Shown: piece by piece, positions 14,124 through 18,590 of the stretch | How the letters are laid out: every line of letters begins with the position of its first letter | How positions within the stretch are numbered: the stretch's first letter is position 1 | Assembly: GCA_007119455.1 (NCBI GenBank) | Contig: SKPR01000007.1 | Span: 1 to 18,590 of the forward strand | DNA: 18,590 bases | Source of the DNA: Candidatus Brevefilum sp. | GTDB taxonomy: Bacteria > Chloroflexota > Anaerolineae > Anaerolineales > Anaerolineaceae | Direction of reading: 5' to 3' | Notes under the pieces: model-generated | Seen by the model: only the letters and a program-made list of their open reading frames with translations | Database searches by the model: none | Told to the model about the DNA's origin: nothing | Translations under genes and position numbers: made by a program

Positions 14124-14537
14124 TCAGTCCCGGGAGGCTTCCAGATCTGCCTCACCGAAAACATTGGGGAGAAGATCCGCAACGGTAAATGTTTCAATCA
14201 GATGGCCGTGATTATCAGCAATCAGCACAATGGTATCCATACCGAATTCAGCCATCACCTGCCGGCATGAACCACAGGGGGTTCCACCATTCTTTGTGAC
14301 CACGGCAATGGCTTGAAACGCCCGCTGGCCTTCAGAGACGGCCTTGAAGACCGCCACCCGTTCAGCGCAGATAGTCAACGGATAAACGGCATTTTCGATG
14401 TTAACACCTTCAAAAATATCGCCCGTTTCAGTCAGTAATGCTGCGCCAACCGAGTATTCTGAATAGGGTGCGTATGCTCCTTGCCAGGCCGACACCGCCT
14501 TTTGGATCAGTTCTTCGCGCATTTCATTCGTCAACAT
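14124..14537 (-). CDS. cdd: cytidine deaminase
   Basis: This 137-aa enzyme converts cytidine and deoxycytidine to uridine and deoxyuridine in pyrimidine salvage. The zinc site is of the small homotetrameric type: CAE (C57, A58, E59 in PLTICAERVA) plus PCGSCRQ (C88, C91), three cysteine ligands and the catalytic Glu. Substrate residues are in YAPYSEYSVGAAL and GVNIENA. The frame also opens at a TTG (14543), but that is only three bases from the AGGAGG, while ATG 14537 is nine bases away and is chosen. The start overlaps the end of the CBS/CorC gene by 14 bases, so translation is probably coupled. The operon ends at the terminator just beyond. Confidence 0.96.
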   Translation of the reverse strand: MLTNEMREELIQKAVSAWQGAYAPYSEYSVGAALLTETGDIFEGVNIENAVYPLTICAERVAVFKAVSEGQRAFQAIAVVTKNGGTPCGSCRQVMAEFGMDTIVLIADNHGHLIETFTVADLLPNVFGEADLEASRD

Positions 14538-15801
14538 GTTCAAGGTCCTCCTGATTGGTTAATGTTTCGTCTCTTTTTGCCCGGACTTTGGTGATCCGAC
14601 GTCCTACAACCTGATCAACCGTCAGCGTCACGCCATCGGCTTCAACCCGTTCACCGCCGGTGGGCATATCACCGATCTCACCATAGATGAAACCACCAAT
14701 GGTATCCGCATTTTCAGTATCAATGTGGGTATCCATCACATCATTAAAAACATCCAGATCAACGCGCCCCTGGAAAATAAATTCATCTTTATCAACTTGA
14801 GAGAAGGGCAATTCCTCGGCTTCATCGTATTCATCCCTGATTTCACCGATGATCTCCTCAACGATATCCTCGAGTGTGACCACACCAGCAACACCACCAT
14901 ATTCGTCCACCACGATTGCCATGTGCATACTGCGCCTTTGCATTTCTGCCAGCAATTCATCAACCTTTTTTGCCTCTGGCACAAAATAAGCCAACCGCAG
15001 CAATTCCCGGTGATTGCTGATGGGCTCTGAATCCTGTTGAAGACCAAGCAGATCTTTTGCATACAGGAGACCCACGACATTATCAACAGTTTCTTCATAA
15101 ACCGGTGCTCGTGAATGCCCCGCTCTTACGAATGTATCCCGGGCTTCTCCCAGGGTCGTGTCAATATCCAGGGCCAGCACATCAATCCTGGGGACCATGA
15201 TCTCTTTGGCCAGGGTGTCACCAAACTGGAAGATGGAATAAATCATCTCACGTTCGCCCTTTTCGAGAGAACCTTCAGGCTGTCCGACTTCAACCCAGTT
15301 CTTCAGATCCTCTTCTGTCATGGAAGCCAGGGTCATCTTGCGGGCGTTGGGTCCCATAATGGACAGTAACAGGATGGAAAGGGGTGAAAATAAGTGATCC
15401 AAAACCACCGCATAATGACGCATTCGGATGGCTAATTCTTCAGGCTTATGTAACACGAGGGATTCCAAACCAAATTCGATCAGGTTGAGAACGATCAGCA
15501 CGGCGAGGAGATAAAGAAAAACAAGTCCAACTCCGATATCTGGCATTAAATGGATAAACAACAGGACAATCATACCAGCCAGCATGACATGGGTGAACAT
15601 CAAAGCCACCCGCAGGCTGGTGTGCAGGCGCGGGGTTTCAATAATACTCACGACCTGGTCAACATCTGTCTTGCGGTTTTCACGCAGGTTCAATAATTGC
15701 GGCAGGCGGACATGCATATAACTTGCCTGGACGATAGTCACCAGGATATCCAGTAAAAACAGGATCCCGCTGATTAATCCAATAATCGTTATTTCAGTCA
15801 C
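14524..15801 (-). CDS. DUF21/CBS/CorC_HlyC membrane protein (hemolysin family)
   Basis: This 425-aa protein is of the CNNM/CorC-like family, linked to magnesium or cobalt efflux; the older name hemolysin C is misleading. A GTG start at 15801 is preferred: it has GGAG four bases upstream and begins just before the first membrane helix, whereas the upstream ATG (15837) lies inside glmU. The DUF21 membrane domain (1-150) has about four hydrophobic segments. A CBS pair follows (about 200-325), with IMVPRIDVLALD and the hallmark DEYGGVAGVVTLEDIVEEIIGEI region. A C-terminal CorC_HlyC domain (about 335-415) contains GRVDLDVFND and TIGGFI. The GTGACTGA junction overlaps the glmU stop by eight bases and cdd overlaps its end, so the three form an operon. 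Confidence 0.93.
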   Translation of the reverse strand: MTEITIIGLISGILFLLDILVTIVQASYMHVRLPQLLNLRENRKTDVDQVVSIIETPRLHTSLRVALMFTHVMLAGMIVLLFIHLMPDIGVGLVFLYLLAVLIVLNLIEFGLESLVLHKPEELAIRMRHYAVVLDHLFSPLSILLLSIMGPNARKMTLASMTEEDLKNWVEVGQPEGSLEKGEREMIYSIFQFGDTLAKEIMVPRIDVLALDIDTTLGEARDTFVRAGHSRAPVYEETVDNVVGLLYAKDLLGLQQDSEPISNHRELLRLAYFVPEAKKVDELLAEMQRRSMHMAIVVDEYGGVAGVVTLEDIVEEIIGEIRDEYDEAEELPFSQVDKDEFIFQGRVDLDVFNDVMDTHIDTENADTIGGFIYGEIGDMPTGGERVEADGVTLTVDQVVGRRITKVRAKRDETLTNQEDLEHVDE

Positions 15802-17146
15802 TTTTCTCCAATTTGCATTTCTCTTTGGCTGGCACACCGATCACGAGTGTGTCAGGCGGTACATCATGCGTGACCACAGCACCAGCTCCGGTAATGCTGC
15901 GGTCTCCAATTTTGACCGGTGCCACCAACATGGTATCACTGCCCAGAAAGACCTCGTCACCGATCTCGGTGGGGTGTTTTTTCTCACCATCATAATTACA
16001 CGTGATTGTCCCAGCACCGATATTGACATCTCTGCCTATTGTGGCGTTGCCAATATACGAGAAATGTCCCATCTTTGTACCAACACCCAGGTAAGAATCC
16101 TTGACTTCTGCAAAATTCCCAAGGTGAACACCCTGATCCAAAATTGCACCTTTACGAAGATGACAAAACGGTCCCATGGTCACATCATCTGCCACCTGAG
16201 CACTTTCGAGGACAGATGATATCAATTCTACCCGGTTGCCAATCTGTGAATCAATCACCGTGGTGTCCGGGCCGATTTGCCCATCTTCGCCAATCACCGT
16301 CTTCCCACGCAGGTGTGTGTTGGGGTGGATGACCGTATCCCGTCCGATAACCACGTCTGATTCGATGTAAGTGGTGTCAGGGTCAACGATGGTTACACCT
16401 TCCAACATCCAGTTCTGGTTGATGCGCCACCGCATCACCTTTTCAGCCATGGCCAGATGGACCCGGTTGTTGGGTCCAATGGCATCATCCGGATCATCCA
16501 GAACCAGTGAGGCCACTTTGAATCCTTCAGCAGCTGCCAGCTCAACCACATCCGTCAAATAATATTCACCCTTAGGCGAGAGGGGAATTCGTTCCAGAGC
16601 TGACCAGAGCCAGGCAGCCTCAAAACAATAAGCGCTGACATTGTATTCGCAGATTGCCAGCTGTTCAGGCGTCGCCACGACCTGTTCCACGATTGCGGTC
16701 ACATGTCCTGCTTCATCCCGGACAACCCGGCCAAAACCCCGGGCTTCTTCACCGATAAAACTCATCATCGTTACAGGGCTTTTACCCGAACGGTGCAAGG
16801 CAATTAAATCCACCAGGGAGGTTTTCTTTAGAAGCGGCATATCTGCAAAGGTGACCAGGATCTGGTCCGCCTTCCCTTCCAGGATAGGACGGGCAGCAGC
16901 AACAGCATGCCCGGTGCCAAGCTGTTCATGCTGAAGGGCATACGCAGCCTGATCCCCAATCGCTGCTTTCACCGCATCAGCCCGAAATCCGACGACCAGA
17001 ACAGGGGGGCTGTCGACCAATCCTCTAACAGCCTGCATGGCATGCCATACCATGGGTTTACCTGCCAATTTATGGAGAACTTTTGGCATCTTGGAACGCA
17101 TACGGGTTCCCTCTCCCGCAGCCAGTATGATTGATGCAATCGTCAT
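15794..17146 (-). CDS. glmU: bifunctional GlcN-1-P acetyltransferase / UDP-GlcNAc pyrophosphorylase
   Basis: This 450-aa cytosolic enzyme makes UDP-N-acetylglucosamine, the precursor of peptidoglycan and other polymers. The N-terminal uridylyltransferase domain (1-225) shows LAAGEGTRMRSKMPKVLH (8-25) and the UTP-binding QLGTGHAV. The C-terminal left-handed beta helix carries hexapeptide repeats (for example IGEDGQIGPDTTVI). Its acetyltransferase active site is visible as MGHFSYIGNATIG, with the catalytic His, and NIGAGTITCNYDG. Length matches the family. It is the first gene of glmU-corC-cdd. The ribosome site is weak, and no convincing promoter was found in the 166 bases between it and tRNA-Gln, so joint transcription with the tRNA is possible. 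Confidence 0.97.
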   Translation of the reverse strand: MTIASIILAAGEGTRMRSKMPKVLHKLAGKPMVWHAMQAVRGLVDSPPVLVVGFRADAVKAAIGDQAAYALQHEQLGTGHAVAAARPILEGKADQILVTFADMPLLKKTSLVDLIALHRSGKSPVTMMSFIGEEARGFGRVVRDEAGHVTAIVEQVVATPEQLAICEYNVSAYCFEAAWLWSALERIPLSPKGEYYLTDVVELAAAEGFKVASLVLDDPDDAIGPNNRVHLAMAEKVMRWRINQNWMLEGVTIVDPDTTYIESDVVIGRDTVIHPNTHLRGKTVIGEDGQIGPDTTVIDSQIGNRVELISSVLESAQVADDVTMGPFCHLRKGAILDQGVHLGNFAEVKDSYLGVGTKMGHFSYIGNATIGRDVNIGAGTITCNYDGEKKHPTEIGDEVFLGSDTMLVAPVKIGDRSITGAGAVVTHDVPPDTLVIGVPAKEKCKLEKSD

Positions 17147-17312
17147 AATATCTCAGCTTTCATTGTTTTTATTTCCCCCAACGCGGTGTTTGATCCTGTA
17201 TAAAATTAAATAGAAATCCACGAGCATAGTGTTGAGCGAGACCATGAACCATACTCGCGGGACTTCTATCAGGGTTTACTTCTTCTTGCGTAATCAAAAT
17301 TTTTTATATAAG

Positions 17313-17386
17313 TGGCCGGGGCACCAGGATTCGAACCTGGATCAACGGATTCAAAGTCCGCTGTGCTGCCGTTGCACCATGCCCCA
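17313..17386 (-). tRNA. tRNA-Gln (UUG)
   Basis: A complete cloverleaf reads on the minus strand: acceptor TGGGGCA/TGCCCCG, T arm CCAGG-TTCGAAT-CCTGG, and anticodon loop CTTTGAA with anticodon UUG (17354-17352). Discriminator G73 is followed by a genome-encoded CCA (17315-17313). The first pair is a weak U1-G72, consistent with glutamine tRNAs, which favour an easily opened first pair. A promoter lies just upstream. Confidence 0.97.
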
Positions 17387-17400
17387 GAAAGTCAGGAATG

Positions 17401-17429
17401 ATTCTAACACATTTATTGTGTTTAACCAA
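17401..17429 (-). promoter_or_regulatory. promoter of tRNA-Gln
   Basis: Minus-strand TTGGTT (17429-17424) and TAGAAT (17406-17401) are 17 bases apart, with a TGn extension before the -10 box. Initiation would fall about eight bases before the tRNA. The -35 box overlaps the left arm of the 14-bp inverted repeat. Confidence 0.55.
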
Positions 17430-17490
17430 AAATTTGATGAACTAGATCTTATCATCAAATAACAACCGATCAAAATCATCAAATTTTTGG
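17426..17490. repeat. 14-bp perfect inverted repeat with a third half-copy
   Basis: CCAAAAATTTGATG (17426-17439) and CATCAAATTTTTGG (17477-17490) are perfect reverse complements, 37 bases apart. A further CATCAAAT (17453-17460) lies between them and can pair with the left arm instead, giving two mutually exclusive hairpins. It sits between the 67-aa membrane protein gene and tRNA-Gln. No T-run follows the stem, so ordinary termination is doubtful. Confidence 0.8.
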
Positions 17491-17562
17491 GCTTCCAAGT
17501 TTCACTAATCTTCTTATTCTAAAAATACCATCCCTGCAGCACGCTTAGTTCGAAAATGGGAC

Positions 17563-17766
17563 TCATTCTCGACGTAATCGGATCATAAAGGCAACACCAA
17601 TAAAACCGATAATCGTCCCGAACATCGATAATGTGTAGGACAGGAAATTCAAGACGATCGTTGAATTAATGACTTGAAAGATCATCAAAAATGGGATAAC
17701 CATGCCTGTAAATGTCATTACAAATCCCAATAATAAGATCTTCCAGGGTTTCCAGTTTGCAATCAT
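17563..17766 (-). CDS. 67-aa membrane protein coupled to the ABC ATPase gene
   Basis: This protein of unknown function has two strongly hydrophobic helices (about 9-32, LLLGFVMTFTGMVIPFLMIFQVI, and 39-62) and a basic end (MIRLRRE). Its ATG overlaps the TGA of the ABC transporter ATPase as ATGA, a classic coupling arrangement. That favours a real gene and expression with the transporter. It may be a membrane accessory protein; I recognise no family. Confidence 0.65.
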   Translation of the reverse strand: MIANWKPWKILLLGFVMTFTGMVIPFLMIFQVINSTIVLNFLSYTLSMFGTIIGFIGVAFMIRLRRE

Positions 17767-18590
17767 CGGTATAACCAGCAGGCCGCCAGCTGCTCAGAGT
17801 CTGTTTCAAAGAACGGGGGGACTTCCTCTTCGCAGAGGCCTTCGATCATATACGGGCAGCGGGGGTGGAACCGGCAGCCACTGGGTGGTTTGACAAGACT
17901 TGGTGGTTCTCCCGGGGGGACATCACGAAAACGAGTGGCGTTATCTGCATCCGGATCTGATGTTGCTTCCATCAAGGCCTGTGAGTAAGGATGTTTTGGA
18001 TTATGAACGATATTATCAATTAAGGTCTTTTCAATCACCTGGCCAGCATACATCACAAAGACTCGCTCAGAGAAATAGCGCACCGTTGAAAGGTCATGGG
18101 TGATATAAATTACGGCCAATTTATGCCGCTCTTGCAATGCCTGCATCAAGCGCAAGATTTCAACGCGGACTGAAGCATCCAACATCGAAACCGGCTCATC
18201 AGCAACGATTAATTTTGGTTCCAGCATCATGGCACGGGCCAAAACAATACGCTGCTGCTGTCCACCGCTGAGCATATGGGGATATTTCTCAAGAAAGTCA
18301 CCAGGCGGGCTCATTTTCACCTCTTCCAAGGCGTTAAAGATTCTTTCCCGGCGTTCTTTCTTACTGTTTATCCCGTTAATAATCATCGGCTCTTCGAGGA
18401 TACGCTGGATGGTCATAAAAGGTGCCAGGGCACCGTAAGGATCTTGCTGAACATAACCCACCTTTGAGCGGTATTCCCGCATCCGGTCCCCTTTTAACTC
18501 GCTCAGGCGCTGCCCTTCAAAGTAGATTTCACCTTCAGTAGGTGGATATAAGGCCAGAATGCTCTTCATTAAGGTTGTCTTGCCACAACC
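17763..18590 (-). CDS. oligopeptide/dipeptide-type ABC transporter ATPase (5' truncated)
   Basis: The gene runs off the right edge; the first visible residues are GCGKTTL, the end of the Walker A motif, so roughly the first 45 residues are missing. It powers a peptide (or related solute) importer on the cytoplasmic face. Visible elements are the Q-loop (VGYVQQDPYGAL), signature LSGGQQQR, Walker B LIVADEPVSMLD and the H-loop YITHD. The C-terminal oligopeptide-type extension (HNPKHPYSQALMEA, then GCRFHPRCPY with further cysteines) identifies the DppF/OppF-like subfamily. The permease and binding-protein genes are presumably outside the window. Its stop overlaps the start of the 67-aa membrane protein. 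Confidence 0.93.
   Translation of the reverse strand, partial: GCGKTTLMKSILALYPPTEGEIYFEGQRLSELKGDRMREYRSKVGYVQQDPYGALAPFMTIQRILEEPMIINGINSKKERRERIFNALEEVKMSPPGDFLEKYPHMLSGGQQQRIVLARAMMLEPKLIVADEPVSMLDASVRVEILRLMQALQERHKLAVIYITHDLSTVRYFSERVFVMYAGQVIEKTLIDNIVHNPKHPYSQALMEATSDPDADNATRFRDVPPGEPPSLVKPPSGCRFHPRCPYMIEGLCEEEVPPFFETDSEQLAACWLYR

Overview
The window looks like chromosomal DNA of a Chloroflexota bacterium, probably class Anaerolineae. That call is an inference from the gene set: a fused two-domain glycyl-tRNA synthetase, a bacterial RIO-type kinase, several lipoproteins with lipobox signal peptides, and the glmU / CBS-hemolysin / cdd / recO neighbourhood. No rRNA or other phylogenetic marker is present to prove it. 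Most of the window is housekeeping DNA, and I see no prophage, transposase, CRISPR array or recognisable defence island.

Layout. The left third is an accessory-like mix. It holds a MazG-like pyrophosphohydrolase (75-464, +), a self-contained mini transcription unit with a 22-codon ORF (494-680, +), three tandem palindromic 19-bp units (723-783), a RIO-family kinase (837-1847, +), a two-repeat lipoprotein (1991-2767, -) and a second lipoprotein with a Pro/Thr-rich stalk (3223-4251, -). Next come a small membrane protein with a CPBP intramembrane protease (4497-5681, +), an intergenic stretch with two large hairpins, and a DUF4395 membrane protein overlapping a membrane-anchored thioredoxin (6025-6922, +).

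From 6966 to the right end all protein genes lie on the minus strand. In transcription order (right to left) they are: a truncated oligopeptide-type ABC ATPase coupled to a 67-aa membrane protein (18590-17563); tRNA-Gln(UUG) with its own promoter (17386-17313); glmU, a DUF21/CBS/CorC protein and cdd, overlapping as an operon that ends at a strong intrinsic terminator (17146-14070); recO (14049-13264); an unusual 374-bp gap; the fused glyQS (12889-9893); and a four-gene cluster of degenerate metallo-beta-lactamase fold protein, small alpha/beta protein, mutY and pcm (9665-6966). mutY and pcm are both damage-repair functions, for DNA and protein respectively.

The best candidates for something undescribed are non-canonical or small: the 22-codon mini-gene whose Shine-Dalgarno is complementary to its own coding region, the palindromic tandem repeats before the RIO kinase, the structured leader before the DUF4395-thioredoxin pair, the MBL-fold protein that has lost most of its first metal-binding motif, and the 374-bp segment between recO and glyQS. 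None of these could be tested by database search here.
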